The notes beneath the pieces were generated by a model that was given only the letters and a program-made list of their open reading frames with translations, was not told the DNA's origin and did no database searches. Positions 1 to 12,452 of a stretch of 64,000 bases of DNA are shown here, one piece after another. The stretch is from Ligula intestinalis (taxonomy: Eukaryota > Platyhelminthes > Cestoda > Diphyllobothriidea > Diphyllobothriidae): assembly GCA_036362985.1 (NCBI GenBank), contig JAYGXS010000004.1:6776277-6840276 (forward strand), given 5' to 3'. Each line of letters begins with the position of its first letter. The first letter of the stretch is position 1. The position numbers and the translations under genes were made by a program.

Positions 1-27
1 TGCAGTATTGGCATGGTATCCCAGAGG

Positions 28-222
28 GTTAAGTGAGTTAAACCCAGCAACTGCGATCTTCAGACCATGATTACTTAGTGCAGGAGAGAAGTCCATAAAG
101 TCCAGAATAGTGGGAAGAGTATATTGTGTACACAAGGTAAGGAGAATAGATGGAGGAAGTCTGACTTGGAAGGACACGACCACTCAGAAGATTTACCGGG
201 TCCCAAGTGCGGTTTTAGTAGC
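28..222 (+). repeat. Dispersed repeat R-A, copy 1
   Basis: This stretch closely resembles 3184-3370 over nearly 190 bases. Both share an opening like GTTAAGTGAGTTAAACCC, then GCGATCTTCA, a GAATAG...TGTACACA segment and CACGACCAC near the end. A third, reverse-strand copy lies at about 10140-10233. No coding capacity or terminal repeat is seen, so the class (SINE, LINE tail or satellite monomer) is unknown. Confidence 0.6.
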
Positions 223-3183
223 AATCAGGACAGTAGACATAGAGAGAACGCGTTAATTGGCTAGGTCGGCCTGCGGTTGGTTGGATGGCGTGTTGGGTGG
301 TCCACGTTGCGCGCGCTAGTAAGTCTGGCGACCGCACCGACCTTGAACTCCAGAGAGATTGAGGCCACGACCGGAAGGGACAGACATCGGACAGGCAACG
401 GCCCACTAGAATGGCAACAGCATATGTGCCATGTGAAAGTACCCGCAGTGCTTTCGGGATCTGCCAGGCATATGTGTTAGTTCGACCATCGCAAGCGATG
501 ATGTCCACCATTTGCCCGAAAGCAGGTGGTTGTGGTAAGGCAAATTGAAAGTAGTCGCGCCGCGATCTACCTCACTCTTACCCTAGCAGCTTTGACTGGT
601 GACAAGACCAAAGTCGAGATGACCAAAGCAGGCCTTGGGTGGAAGCCGCTTTCTCCAATGCAGCCTGAAAACGCCGCCTACACTTAGCCTATTAGTGAAA
701 GTAGACTTTGCGCTGGTACCACTGCACTGTCTACCCTCCCTCATCTATTGCATGTGTCTAGCCAGACTTTAGTAAGCCAGGATTGGTACAGCTACGTCAA
801 AAGTGACGCTGATTAAAGTCAACATTGGGTTCATATCACCTCAATCTAGGCAACACGTGCAGAATTACTGGTGCTGGCACTGACGCTGATTAAACCAAAC
901 CTAGGGTTCATATCCCCTTGGTCTCAACAAGGACTCTGACTGTGACTCTGGTTTTAACTATTTCGGGTAAGTACATACTTGGAGTCCTGAGCACAGCAGC
1001 GTTTGCCTTGGTTTTCGCACTCTCAACTCTATCTATCGGGCTGTGTACCTTTCCACTAGGTATGGACTAAGATACTGCTGCTAAAGGTACGTGTCTATGC
1101 TAAAAGGGCCAATTTCTAGCAATCATACTTAATAAGGTCAAGTCAAGTTTATAAAAGGAAATATAGGCAAACGCCTCTGAACTCCCTATTGGTACATAGA
1201 ATTTAAGAAATGCATCGGCACAGCCGAACATTTCAAAGAAGTCATTGACACAATTGTGGGCATCTACTCGCTTGTTTCAAGTGATAAACTCCCATGTGGT
1301 GATGTCAGTTAACACGAGCCGGCAGTTTAACTGGGCAAGAAGAGCAGACAGGGAAAAAACTCCTAAGGCATGTCTTATTATTCAAAATGGAATGTCATTT
1401 GTGGTTTTTAGGATAAAAACTGTTGCTTTAGGAGATAGTATTCTATAAGTACTGCCTGTGTGTGCTTTTCAAGGAGTCGCACCCATTATGCACTCCCAAT
1501 CTGTGTGAGGTAACAGTGATTAGCATTTGAATAGGAAAAGCACAATTCAGCCTTGCCCTCATGTCGAGCAATTTGTTGTCAGTGGATTACATTTAGGCCT
1601 ACTTCAGTACGACAACATTTGTAGCTTAGATTGGAACTTTAGTAAGCTGAAGCTTTAAATAGACGTGTATTTAGTAATAACTGAAAATCCACCATGCGTT
1701 TTGGTCAGACCAAAGAGGTATTTCCTAAGCAAATGCAAATAAGAGACTGGACTGCGTAAACTAAGAGGTACATTTGTGTCTAAAGTGAGTAAAAAAGTAA
1801 CAGCCAGCTGAATTTTAAGGTAAGCTAGATTTGAATTATGTGTAGGTAACAAAGCAAACTTACTGTTGTGGTTAGGATAAGTAGGCTATAATGAAAGAAT
1901 TAAAAATAACAAGCTTACGCTGGTCCTATGCCTCATCTGATTTGTAGGACAACCGACGAGAGTTCACGTCCGCGAAGCAGGTAGGACTGGCAGGCATGTA
2001 GCAACTACATTTTATCACTAATGCGGTATCCGGGCAATATAATTCCCTTTTCGGACCATGTGTCAGATAATGAATTCAAGCAAAAGTACAAAATTTCAGG
2101 CCAATAACCTTCTTGTTCGAACGATAGTGTCTCGTTTTGTGTCAGTTGTAATGCAGTCTCTTATGACCAAACCAGAACACCTACCACCGTCCCTATATAT
2201 GGACGTCAGCCGTCTAGGACAGACTATCTCAGATAGCCATGTACACACTAGACAGAATACAAACAATTGCATGTGAAACAAAACTTAACTCGTTGGCACC
2301 TGTGCTAAATAGTAAAGTCGCAAGTTTTTAAGACCATTGCATACAAACGAGGCAGGCCACAATAGGCATATCGATCTAGCTGTCACTTACATTTGCCTCA
2401 GAGTCAGGCGGAAGTGAGCAGAGCCGACAGCGAACAGGTATGCAAACCAATTGACGTGAATTGGGCTTAACCTTCGCCAACTACAGAATCCTTTGGTAGG
2501 TGCAGTCTATATTTATAATTTGCCTGACGACAAATAAGGACACTGAATTTGCAACTGTACGCACTTTAAACATTTACCAAAGAACTTGGCCTTTTATCAT
2601 ATCTGTGTATTTTATTCATCATGAATAGGTGCATGCTGATCCAGGGGCTTCCCAGAGCGAGCAAATTCCGAATGGGTGTCAGAGCTCATGAATGACAAAC
2701 ACGTGTCAGGCCGAAGGCGGTCTGGCTAGGAAACACCTGCAACCAAGACCACTTCCGGCATTTTGCGCCTTTATTAAGTCTAGTAGTTGAAACCTGGAAC
2801 TGAAAAAAACGCACGAAAATACGAGCAAATGCGCCACCATTGTGCGGCACTGGATAGACCATGAGCAATTTATCAAAACGAAACGTACCGGGGCTCACCT
2901 GCAGTCTTCACTGGTTGATAGCTTGGTTGATTACTCTTCATCGCAAATAACGGGTATTATTAAAGGCAGCTGGAAGAAGATTACTAAAGATTCAAAGAAC
3001 ATTCCAAGATCTATGTACGCACCGAAGTTAAGAGTGCATTAGCAGGCGGCTACTCTGTAATTATTGACATAATCTTAACTGTCAGCGTGGGGTCCCACAC
3101 AGCTATATGTGTGTGAAAAGAAGGAAGGGCCTCGGAGAATCGAGTTGTACTCGTGAATTTTTAAGATGGTTATATCACAGGTG
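223..3183. other. Intergenic, no gene recognised
   Basis: Only short open frames occur and none resembles a known protein. The one clear internal structure is a direct repeat. The segments starting at 804 and 881 both begin TGACGCTGATTAAA and continue with GGGTTCATATC, giving a 77-base period. Around 1348-1375 a GCAGACAG.GAAAAAACTCCT segment recurs near 33660. Confidence 0.5.
804..924 (+). repeat. Direct repeat, 77-bp period
   Basis: Two copies of a roughly 44-base segment start at 804 and 881. They share TGACGCTGATTAAA and GGGTTCATATC with scattered mismatches between. It is probably a small tandem duplication. Confidence 0.65.
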
Positions 3184-3370
3184 GTTAAGTAAGTTAAACC
3201 CTAGCACTTGCGATCTTCACACCATAGTTACTTAGTAGAGGAGAAGTTTTGTGAAGGACAGAATAGAAGGAATCGTTTATTGTATACACAGAGAAACGGA
3301 AAATTGGGAGGAAGAAGTTGGACTTGGGAGCACACGACCACCCAGGAGACTGGCCGGCTCCCAAATGATG
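3184..3370 (+). repeat. Dispersed repeat R-A, copy 2
   Basis: Second copy of the repeat at 28-222, in the same orientation, with point differences and small indels. The match fades near CTCCCAAATGATG. The adjoining G-rich stretch (3370-3440) has no counterpart in copy 1. Confidence 0.6.
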
Positions 3371-3731
3371 TTGGGCGGCCGAGGGCGGGGAAAAGGGGCG
3401 TGTCCGAATGGTGCTTGGGCAGCCGCAAGAACCCAGACGCACGTGCGTGTGTCTGAGTGGAAGTAGGTCAAGTCTATGCAGGTCAGCGCACCTTTAAGAG
3501 CTCACTGAGGTATTGAATGACCTTGAGACAGCTGACCTTGAACAATGGCACCGGACAAAGCAGTGGAGGGTGTCGGCCGGAAGCGACCACTACAGTTACA
3601 CCAACCACTCATCAGACGAAATTAAATGTGGCGTTTGGAATCGTCGCACTAGCGTGTTTGGTGGGACGGGCTGGCAGGCCGTGAAATTTCCGTGGGAGAG
3701 GCGCATCTGCACATGACCATGACCATTTTAT

Positions 3732-3830
3732 CATCACCTATGATTAAGAATTTCCGAGGGAATCCGAAACGTCACGCAAATAAAACTATTGTTCCAGTGA
3801 CCGCATCTTCTTCTTCTAAATGTGTTAAAG
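3732..3830 (+). repeat. Penelope-type terminal motif, degenerate
   Basis: A near-hairpin (AATTTCC ... GGGAATCC) runs into CGAAACGTCA and then GCAAATAAA and TATTGTTCCAGTGA. The same order occurs at 28451-28500 with a better preserved CTGATGATGAATCC start. Ends built as CTGATGA, hairpin, GAAACGTC, AATAAA are typical of Penelope-like elements and relatives, some of which carry hammerhead ribozymes. This copy is too degraded to call an active ribozyme. Confidence 0.4.
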
Positions 3831-4047
3831 GTGAATGCTGTAAGTGAGAGGGGGGAGGTTAAAGTCCGACAAGAGTTCAAGTGTCGCGAGGATACCCCGT
3901 CAGTGAATTTCCACTTGACCGAGTACGGATAAGCACTCGTAGTCTTAAGGTGAGTGTGAGTCAGTGAGCCGTGCATGTAGCCCTTTGTTTTGCGTATTCA
4001 GATCAACATGAAGGGTTGATGCTGTTCGTGCTTATCGGGGATTTCTC

Positions 4048-4532
4048 GCGCCCGTTTAATAATATGTTTACTATGCCAGTTTACAGGCAATTGTAAAGAG
4101 TTGGTAATGCACCTCTTGGGCGCCTTCCAACACCTTGAAGACCGGAAAAAACCTAAAACAAACTCCCTATGTTGCAGCCAGTACTGGTTTTTGCTTCAGG
4201 TTTTTTGTTTTGTCAATACTGAGCGAGATAGGGAGTTTGTTTTAAGTGAAAAAAACCTGCCTTCAAAGGTATGATACAAACGAAATAAATGGACAGTTGT
4301 AAGCTGAGTTGACTCATCAGCAGGAGAACTGTTTCATATCGTTTAAAAACATTAGTTCCAGACGGAGAGGGTTGGTACAAGAACACAGTGTTCTCAGTCT
4401 TCCTTCAATGGTTCTCGGCAAAAGTTGTGCGCTTTCGGCTGAAGGGATAGCAGACTGCGGGCTGCTGCTTCAGCATGTTGGTCATGGCGAGGCCTTCGGT
4501 ACTGCCTCAATTAAAGCCACCACCTTACTCAG
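4048..4532 (-). mobile_element. CR1-like LINE family A, truncated 3' UTR copy
   Basis: This segment matches the reverse complement of the 3' untranslated region that follows the LINE relic at 53721-54790. It matches again at 40791-41036 and 50458-51125. It therefore looks like a 5'-truncated insertion holding only the 3' UTR, in minus orientation, with its 3' end near 4048. It keeps the family's long hairpin: AACAAACTCCCTAT near 4160 pairs perfectly with ATAGGGAGTTTGTT near 4230. The short open frame at 4309-4542 is an antisense shadow of the UTR, also seen at 54727-54960. Confidence 0.7.
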
Positions 4533-6540
4533 AAGGACGTAGATACGAGTGATAAACAGCTGTGAGTTGAAGCAAACTGTTGGTTGTGAGTCTCAAGGTG
4601 TCGACCCTTATGGCCAACGTAAACATAAGGACAGCTAGCGCAATGTATACGATAAATTTCGTTGCTTACTTTTTCTTTGACGATGGGGTTCTTTAAGCGG
4701 CATAGGGTTGCACGTAGGAGGCTGTAGGCTTGCGGGCACTAGAGATGATGGAGCGACTTAAGTGTTAAGAGATTGTTTCGAAAAGTCATTTGGTGCAAAG
4801 TAGAGACTAACATTTCCGTGCCACTATATTGCCATTTTGAAGAAGGTTTTATGTGTATTCCTGGTGCCTACAGCAATGCTTCATGAAGCTGGCTGGATAT
4901 CCATTGGACTGCTGCATTTCTTTCTTAAGCTGGTCATCGCTACTGCAATGGCACATTGTCCATCTTAGTGCGAAAATCCAAACCTTCACTTTTTATTTCG
5001 TCTGATAACCGGCCGGTGGTAACTGCTTGTAAATTCACGATTAAAACTCAATTTACCGTAAAACTGCTTATTTTTCTTAACATATCACGCGGAGCCAGTG
5101 CATTTCCCGATCATAATAAATATATGACGAGTGAACCTACTACGATGAGCCAGGTTTATGCCTTCAAAAGTTTCCTAATGGCGGCAGAACAGGATCATTC
5201 TTAAGTCTACCAGTCACAGTAAACGGGCTGCTTCTCAGTGAGCCGCCCTCACTCACCTTAAGTTTATACAGACTTTGCGGCAGCCCGTTATACCTGGTCA
5301 TGTACGTAGCAGACGTAGTTGGCGCCGTAGACGATGCACAATTTTATCCAGCCATAAACTAGTTTCCTCATAAGTCAGCAATGTTCGTATTCCAGATGGT
5401 ATCCGCAAAAGCAGTCGTTTGCTATGATACCACTGCCGTGAATATGCGTTTACGGCAAACAAATATGCGCCTTTAAACCTGAGGTTAAACAATTGCATTT
5501 TTTCGCCAGACATAGGGGCAACGCAGTTATGGCCTAATCACTTCAACAGTAGGTCGTGTTAATGTGCACTGATGTATTACAGTTTCCCGCTCTGGTCAAA
5601 AAAGATTGCAGCACAACTGGCACATGGGACTTAATGGATGCCTTCTCTCCTAATCAACTGACCAATCCTGTGCTTTGGGTGTATAATGTGGAGGCAGAAA
5701 GTAATTATAGGTTTGGCCACAACCTCTGCATGTAGTTATTTCTACTTCCTTCGGAAGCACTTTTTTCGTGGACTTCTGTCACTGCATTCATCGACGCACA
5801 TAGTCAAAGAAAAGGTTTCCATTCTATTCTCAAGGGTCCTAATGGCAACAGAGGAGAACGTGCTGGGGAGAGAAGTGAGTACCTTTTTTCAACTCAGACT
5901 AATTAAAATTAATTTCAAGATTGGTACTCACTGTATCTTCCGTAAGAAACGGTGCACACTTCACAAATGTTTCGTGAAAACTTTCGAGAGCCGAAAGACG
6001 CTCACAGTTGTGCCTTGCAACGAAAAAATTCAATATCCTTATATAAACGATCGAAGACGGCATTGAGTAGCCAGCCCTAGGAAGCCACATGACTTGCATG
6101 TTCAAATAATATTCAAATGCACTCGAACAAATGGGATATAGACAGGTTAAATTCTGGTTACTATTGTCCGCAAAAGTGGTATTCATAGGAAGTGTCTTTA
6201 CCACCTTACTTGCAAACCCTAAAGACAAGGAGAGGACAAAAACACAATTGTACAACGAATTCCATGCATCAATTGCGATCAAGGTTACCGTGGCTAAAGT
6301 GGAAACTTTGCCATCATGGTGTAAATGAATATCTGACTCGAGTGCGGAGGCAATACCATTTAGCTTCAGTAGCCATGTTAATAGTGGACAAGGGTCATAG
6401 CTTTCTACACACGAAACTCTGCCTGCTTGGCTTCTGCCTAACAAATACATATTAAGAATATCTCAAAGTAGTACTAATATGAAGCATGCAGCTTTAGGAA
6501 TATTCGTCTGATAAGTGTTCTGTTCATAATTCAATTTCGC
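4533..6540. other. Intergenic, no gene recognised
   Basis: No known protein or RNA is recognised. The longest open frame is minus 5899-6450 (183 codons), with no recognisable domain or splice context. A 10-base perfect inverted repeat (AACGGGCTGC at 5222-5231, GCAGCCCGTT at 5280-5289) encloses 48 bases. Confidence 0.45.
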
Positions 6541-6544
6541 TGCT

Positions 6545-6900
6545 TAATCGGGCTAGGTCAGAAGGCCGCAGTGGTTAGATCATGTCTATGGCTTAAGCTG
6601 CCACTACTGACCTCAAAACAAAGATAAACCTCGGACATTTCCAACCTTAATCTACTTGATTGACCCTGCAACGCTCGCCATCAGCTGCTAAAAACTATGG
6701 CCACTTTTTATCATTTCCATATCAGCAGATTAAGTTTGCTGAAAAAGGAAAGAGACCAAAACGGCCATTTCTGCCTTGTTAGCCTTCATTAGCCAGCCAT
6801 ACCGAGCCCCAGGGATGGTGAGCTCGGAAGCTCAGACCAGCGACCTTATAAGCTAGAAATCGGACGCTCGGACCACTGGGCCACGGGCGCCTTGTCTTGT
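6545..6900 (-). repeat. tRNA-derived SINE-like repeat
   Basis: Read on the minus strand from about 6895 the sequence starts like a tRNA. TGGCCCAGTGGTCCGAGC resembles a polymerase III A box, and GGTCTGAGCTTCC lies roughly where a B box would be. The body (about 6740-6790) has the 'ggccatttctg...ttagc..cagccatac' segment shared with the units at 7440-7520 and 18300-18360. A second tRNA-like head in plus orientation may begin near 6550. Boundaries are uncertain. Confidence 0.5.
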
Positions 6901-7084
6901 TGCATTCGACCGGGAATATGCATGATGGTAGAGAGGCGCTCAGGCATCGGTACGAAACTTAGTCATTCATATATGCCTTGGTGCTCGATCTTGGGCCGTG
7001 TCAGCAGCCATGACGAGGGAGGTTCGCAAAGATCAAACAACGCCTGTCTACCATTTTGTATATTTGTGATCAAACCCGGTAGGG

Positions 7085-7650
7085 CAACCAGTCCATGGAG
7101 CTTTGTTTAAGGGATTAGACTTCTAGCTAACAAGGTCGCGGGTTCAAAGCGTGGGTGGCGCGCCAATATCTGACGCAACGCTTGGATTTGGTAATGACGA
7201 ACTGATGACGGCTAATAAGTCAGAAACGGTCATCCTGGTCTCCCCTGCCTATTTCGACAATGCCCCTGTGTCTGTATCATTAAACGCCTTTCCCCAAGCT
7301 CATCAGGGCGGACGAGTTTGTCCTGGCACTGATCGGTCTGCGTCTATCTGCAACTGTATATTTTCAATCAAAAACCGGTAGAGCAACGAGCCAGCGACGC
7401 AGTGATTAGAACGTTCGCCTTCTTACTAGCAAGGTCGCTGAACGGAACATCGGAGGCCATTACCCCTGTGGCTGAGTATGGCTAGCTGATGATGGCTAAT
7501 AAGTCAGAAACGGTCATTGCTGTCTCCCTCGTTTTCCTGGGTAATGTTTATCTACCTACAATACCAGCCATTGTATGGCTGTTAGCGGGAATGGACGAAG
7601 AGTCGCAAGGCAGAATGGAACGCACGTCTTTCGTAACCGATCGGTGAGCG
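7085..7650 (+). repeat. Two adjacent tRNA-derived SINE-like units
   Basis: Two related units follow each other. Their heads (about 7093-7150 and 7385-7445) share ATTAGA.....CTAGC and AAGGTCGC followed by a degraded B box. Their bodies share GGCTAATAAGTCAGAAACGG at 7209 and 7494. The second continues into GTTTATCTACCTACAATACC and GTCGCAAGGCAGAATGG, which is also found near 18478-18550. The structure fits a head-to-tail SINE pair with old, diverged copies. Confidence 0.55.
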
Positions 7651-7683
7651 TTCATCAACCATCATTTTCCTTTAACCTACTTG

Positions 7684-7727
7684 TGTGGGATTCAAACCCA
7701 GGCCAGCCGACTGAGCTATGTGGCCAA
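7684..7727 (-). repeat. tRNA-like fragment
   Basis: On the minus strand GGCCACATAGCTCAGTCGGC resembles a tRNA 5' half with an A box. It is followed almost directly by GGGTTTGAATCCC, a good B box. The anticodon arm is essentially missing, so this is a tRNA pseudogene or SINE head and not a working tRNA. Confidence 0.5.
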
Positions 7728-7877
7728 AATCCCCTGTTAAATAACCCATGCCAATGTATAACAAATAAAACAACTAACTTTTCTCTCCCGATGGTACTTC
7801 TGGCAACGATCAAAGGACCAAACAGAAAAACTGCTTTACTTATGCACATTAAAATTCACCTTCCTGTAGTACGCTGA

Positions 7878-9089
7878 CCTACATTTTACTCAGCCGGTTG
7901 TGAAGAAGAAAACTCTTTTGAGCCCAGTTAACAACTGAGGATCCGGCAGGAATCGAGGACTATCGTCTCCTGATCTTCTAACTGTCAATGACATATAAAA
8001 AAGTACGCCTTTAGGGCTGAAATGTTGGTTGAACAAGCAACGGGGATGTTTTAATGATTACAATCTTCTACAGTCGCACATACACTGCTGCTCACGGCAG
8101 AGATTACAATCACTCTGAGGACGCCTAACAGGAAAACATGTTCGAGACCGATTTGACAGGCTTACCAAAAATAAGCAACTCGCCCAAAAACAACTTTCTG
8201 TTGGACGAATGGCTCAATGACCTTACCGTATCCTGCAGATGGAAGTCTAGTCCGATGAAGCAGCCCTATGGTTGAATAACGGAATGGTAATCATACTATT
8301 TATCTGAAAGGGATGACGAACGAACGGTGACCCACGTGGGAGCGAGCGAACGCAAAATACAAACATCTGGAATGAATGAAAACTACTAATTAAAGGGGAT
8401 TTGCGGTTAAGTAGTAATTGCAGCTGGTCGGCACATCAGCCTTGCGTTCAATAGTGCTTTTTTCGATCATTAATTCGAGGAGTCCTAACCATCGATCAAC
8501 TCCAGCTGCAGCCATCGCGTCACTTTAACTGCTTTCTGCAAAACGCCTTTTCGCGTTCGTTTTATTCGCTCCGATACGCGAAAAAAACGCCTTCACCACA
8601 CCATCGTTCATCAGGTTGCGATCACTCTACTAGGTTATCTGCCTTCATCAGTTGGCTTAGTTCTAGGGATGCTGCCGATGGAGTGGTATCGCATGCCGGT
8701 TGCTATGACATGATGTGAGCCCTATTAAATCGATTCGTTGACTAGACTCGCCGTATAGCATCTTTTTCAGAATAAGGAGCTACGGGGTTGAAAGTCCATT
8801 TACCCTAAGTATGATGACGTTTAACTCGCTGTTGACTTTACATACCGGGAGGAGATCAAGGATCGCGGTTGACCGAGGTCTGCCAAACCAAGGAGAACAG
8901 CCCCCTCAAATTGCATATGACGAATGCGAATTGCCCTTGCAACGGCTTGGACTAGGGGTTATCATTGCCTTCGGTCAGACTGGTTGAACAAGGGCGTTCC
9001 TGCAGATCAATACAGCTCGCATGAATTTCGTTCGCTTTAGCAGAACCTACGGAATCGTTGTGAGGTTGGTTGTAGGGCTTTTGGTGGCC
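7878..9089. other. Intergenic, nothing recognised
   Basis: No open frame of convincing length and no repeat match within the window was noticed. A few short AT- and GC-rich patches are present. Confidence 0.4.
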
Positions 9090-9370
9090 TAACCATGTGC
9101 AATGCTCAACCTCTCGCGACAGCTAGCAAGTGCACACGCACCAGCGTACGCTTATCCAAATCTGGTTTGGCCAATCATCTTCAAGGCTGAGTCAGCGTGA
9201 CCGGAATGTGACGACTACCACGCCCACACACTTTGGACGTGACCATGTCGTGGGTGGTCATGCATTCGTCTGACTGTCAACTTCCTCCAATCTATTCTCC
9301 ATTAGCTCTGCATAAAATCAACTATTCCCTCCCCACCTGTCGTCCAATTAATTCTCTTCCTACACAAAAC
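9090..9370 (+). repeat. Dispersed repeat R-C, copy 1
   Basis: Shares several ordered blocks with 10530-10780: CTCAACCTCT followed by GCTAGCAA, a GCA.CACGCACCAGC.T segment, CACACACTTTGGAC, and a CTGACTG...TCAA block. The copies are strongly diverged. No coding sequence is recognised. Confidence 0.35.
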
Positions 9371-10081
9371 CGGATCTACTAATCACAGAGGCAAGGGTCG
9401 CCCCGGTAACTTAAACCACCGCAATAGACTGATGCGTGCGATCCTAATGCATAGACCACCTACTTTCCACCTTCCTTCATTGACAGCCAGAACCCTGACT
9501 GACCACCGTTGTCCAAGATGCCATTTGGTTGTGTTTCGTTTTGACAATATTACAGACGAACTGATGACCCGGATCACTTTACCCAAAGGGGACAATGCTG
9601 CGACCAGAGCACCAGTTGGTCCAAATTTTGCCGAAACTGAGAACAGATATAGTGGAATGCAAAGGCCACCAGAGCCCGCGGAAGAATTTCCGAGAATTCT
9701 GTGGTGAAGCATTACGTTTGTGATAACAGCGTGCATTATTCAACCACCCGCCTATCCCGCTCACGCAGCGAAACCCCTTGTGGGGGTGTCACCCTACCGT
9801 GAACCCTCAGGGCACCCATGCATATTTTGTGATGCGCCTCGAAAATACACAAGCCAGGTGCAGATGGCTGGACTTGTAGTGGTCCCTATCAGCCACTTGG
9901 AACCCAAGATCAGCCGCTGACGTATGGCGCCTTTGGCCTGCGCACCCATTGCCGCCTGGGGTCAGGCGCTAACTACCGCTGACCGACGCCCCACCGTGGC
10001 CCCACGCACACGCCAACTTTCGACCATCTGAAGATCGCCCCACGACCTCTAGTCTAGACATAAGCCGCGTGATTGGCTGCC
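9371..10081. other. Intergenic, nothing recognised
   Basis: Open frames of about 90-117 codons overlap on both strands at 9383-9736 without recognisable motifs, and are treated as chance. Confidence 0.4.
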
Positions 10082-10130
10082 GTAACAAAGCATGCGCCGG
10101 CATTCCGGCGATTTCAGGCGCTTTTGTTAC
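10082..10130. repeat. Inverted repeat, possible cruciform
   Basis: GTAACAAA (10082-10089) is the exact complement of TTTGTTAC (10123-10130). Inside these arms GCGCC can pair with GGCGC, and CCGG occurs symmetrically at the centre. It is a compact hairpin of unknown role. Confidence 0.6.
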
Positions 10131-10139
10131 TCCGGAATC

Positions 10140-10233
10140 GACGCCCTCACAGTCAGCCGAGTCAAAACTCTTCCCATCTATTCTGCTATCCTTCTGGGAA
10201 GAAGGAGATAGCAGGTGCTAGGGTTCAACTCAC
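10140..10233 (-). repeat. Dispersed repeat R-A, copy 3 (partial)
   Basis: The reverse complement contains GTTAAGTGAGTTGAACCCT and, further on, CAGAATAGATGGGAAGAG. Both match blocks of the copies at 28-222 and 3184-3370 in the same order. Confidence 0.45.
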
Positions 10234-10529
10234 TTAACTCCTTACAGCCGTTCAATCTAGATAAAAGACTCTGCTTTTGCTCTTTTTCCTACATTTGGAT
10301 TTGTAACTTGACACTACGGTGCACAGCAATCAGGCGTGTTAACGAGATCCCAAGCTATCCACGACCTCACCTGACCGCAGTTCGCTTCGGGATCTTGTGA
10401 ATATCTGTATTGACCATGTACCGTCTTCCACCCTCGGCACACCACCACGCATAAGGTCACCTGATTACAGATCTTGACACACCTCTGGGACAGCCAATCA
10501 CAGGTATGATAGACTGCGCTCACCCTCAA

Positions 10530-10780
10530 CCTCTTGCAGTTGCTAGCAACTTCGCATGCATCAGCCTGCCTGTGACAATTCAGTCCGAACAATCACTTTC
10601 CGCTAGCTGACTGACTCACAAACGACCCCACTGAGACGACAGCCGCGCTCACACACTTCGGACACTGCTTTCTCGCGGCCAGGCGTGCACTCATCCGCCA
10701 GTCAATTTCTCTAACTACGTCTGTATAGGATACACTACTGTTTTCACCTGGCACATCATTTTTCTTTCCACACGAAACCA
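10530..10780 (+). repeat. Dispersed repeat R-C, copy 2
   Basis: Diverged counterpart of 9090-9370. The shared blocks CTCAACCTCTTG, GCTAGCAACT and CACACACTTCGGAC occur in the same order. Confidence 0.35.
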
Positions 10781-11367
10781 GCATGAAGATCGCAGCGGCA
10801 ATGGTTTTAGCTGAAGCTACTGCGTATTTCTCTAACAGGAAGAATCTTGTCTCATGAATGCGGGGCTAACGACAGCGTCGAGCGCTTTGGCTTTGAAGCG
10901 TGGCAAGACACCTACCCTCCGTGTACCGCACCCCTGCCCTGACCAGATAGGTCGTACGTAAAAAAATGTAAGGCAAGGAGGTTATGGTTGTGGACTCACA
11001 AGAAAGACGTCGGTTTATCATTATCCTCTAAAAGCATGGATGGAAAAAAACTAAACGTAGAGGGAAATTTGAAACAAGGATTAACAGACTGATTGTGCTA
11101 CATGCCACACAGATCGCTCTCTCAGAGGCGGCAGAAATTAGAAAACAGATGCATGCTTTCCGCACATGCAGGCGAGGATTAAGAGGTACTATACGGGAAT
11201 GCAACATTAGTTGAAACCCAGGGAGATTTGGATGTCTGTACACAAGCAACTAGTGTTGCGCTTGGGGTTTCGCAGCAGAAAAAAGCGGGGGATTTTCTCT
11301 GTTTTACGCACCTACTGTACACTAGGTCTGTGGTAGGGTTAGGGGAAGCTGAGAGGATGAGGTACTT

Positions 11368-12411
11368 CTAAGAGATTTGACAGCAGGACAATTTGTGTCG
11401 CGGGGAGCGTTGCGGTGTTCGGTTGCTGCTGACCACCACAGGTTCCGGAACTCTGGCACCTGTGCTATTGGAGACGTCACCACTACCGGCAGCAGCAGCT
11501 GAACTGAGGGGCGCGGGTAGAATGGCCGCCGACTTCACGCGCGTGGCCTGGCAAGGAAAGGAGACACGAAAGGAACCCGGGAAACACCGTTTACGTTTGA
11601 GTCTTCGACCCACCGCCAGCGCAGCCGCTGTCCGGTTAGAGGGCTTGGCCCGGCCGGGGCTGCCAATGAGATGCTGGTGAGAGTCAGAGCTGTCCAGCTG
11701 CAGTGTGCAGCGATTGGCCGCAGAACCGGCGGCAGCAGGATACACTGACAGTGGAGGGGACGAGCCGGGATCACAACTGGAGCCCCGCCGGCAAGCATCT
11801 TCTGCTGCTGTTGCTGCTGGTACTGCTCTCCGCTCAACCGCTCCGCTCGGATGCTTCGTTACCGCAGCCGGTGACGATGCGAGGAAGGGCTGTCTCAGAC
11901 GACTGTGACTAGGCAGTGAGTACACGGAGGGTTGGTATTTACGCTTCGACCAGCCACCGCCGCCACCGCCACTCACTTCTGTGGCGACCATCGAATCGCT
12001 GGAGGCGTAATCATCCGCCGCAGCAGAGCAGTCTGGATGAAAGAGACCCAGGGCGGAGCCATTGGTAAGGCGACAAGTGGCACAACAATCGGTGCTGTTC
12101 AGACAGAAGACCTCCTCGGGATGCGCGAGTGTTGTGGTCGGCGGTGGCGCGCCTGTCGAATTGGGTGATGCACTGGACTGGCGATTTCGAAACTGCTCCA
12201 GCAGGGTGGGAAAGTTGCGGAACTGCCAGCTTGAACGGAGAGAAGAGCTGGTGTACTTGAGGTGACCCACCGGAAGACCGCCATTACTGTTGATGAGAGT
12301 GAGGCTCCGCACCATAGACAGACTTGGAGTCGCAGCAGACCCAGCAGGCGCAGTCTCAGCTGATGAGGCTGTTGACAGCGCTGGCAGCTGACCGCCATTG
12401 TGCGTGGAGTA

Positions 12412-12452
<41 letters not shown>

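Noticed and set aside
4309..4542. Small protein conserved at 4309-4542 and 54727-54960
   Set aside because: The similarity comes from the shared LINE 3' UTR read in antisense. The frames diverge by indels, with no sign of selection on protein.
5899..6450. Minus-strand open frame of 183 codons
   Set aside because: No recognisable domain, no repeat relative in the window and no splice context. Length is possible by chance in this composition.
7684..7727. Functional tRNA gene
   Set aside because: A and B boxes are visible but the anticodon arm is missing. The other tRNA-like heads also lack a closed acceptor stem.
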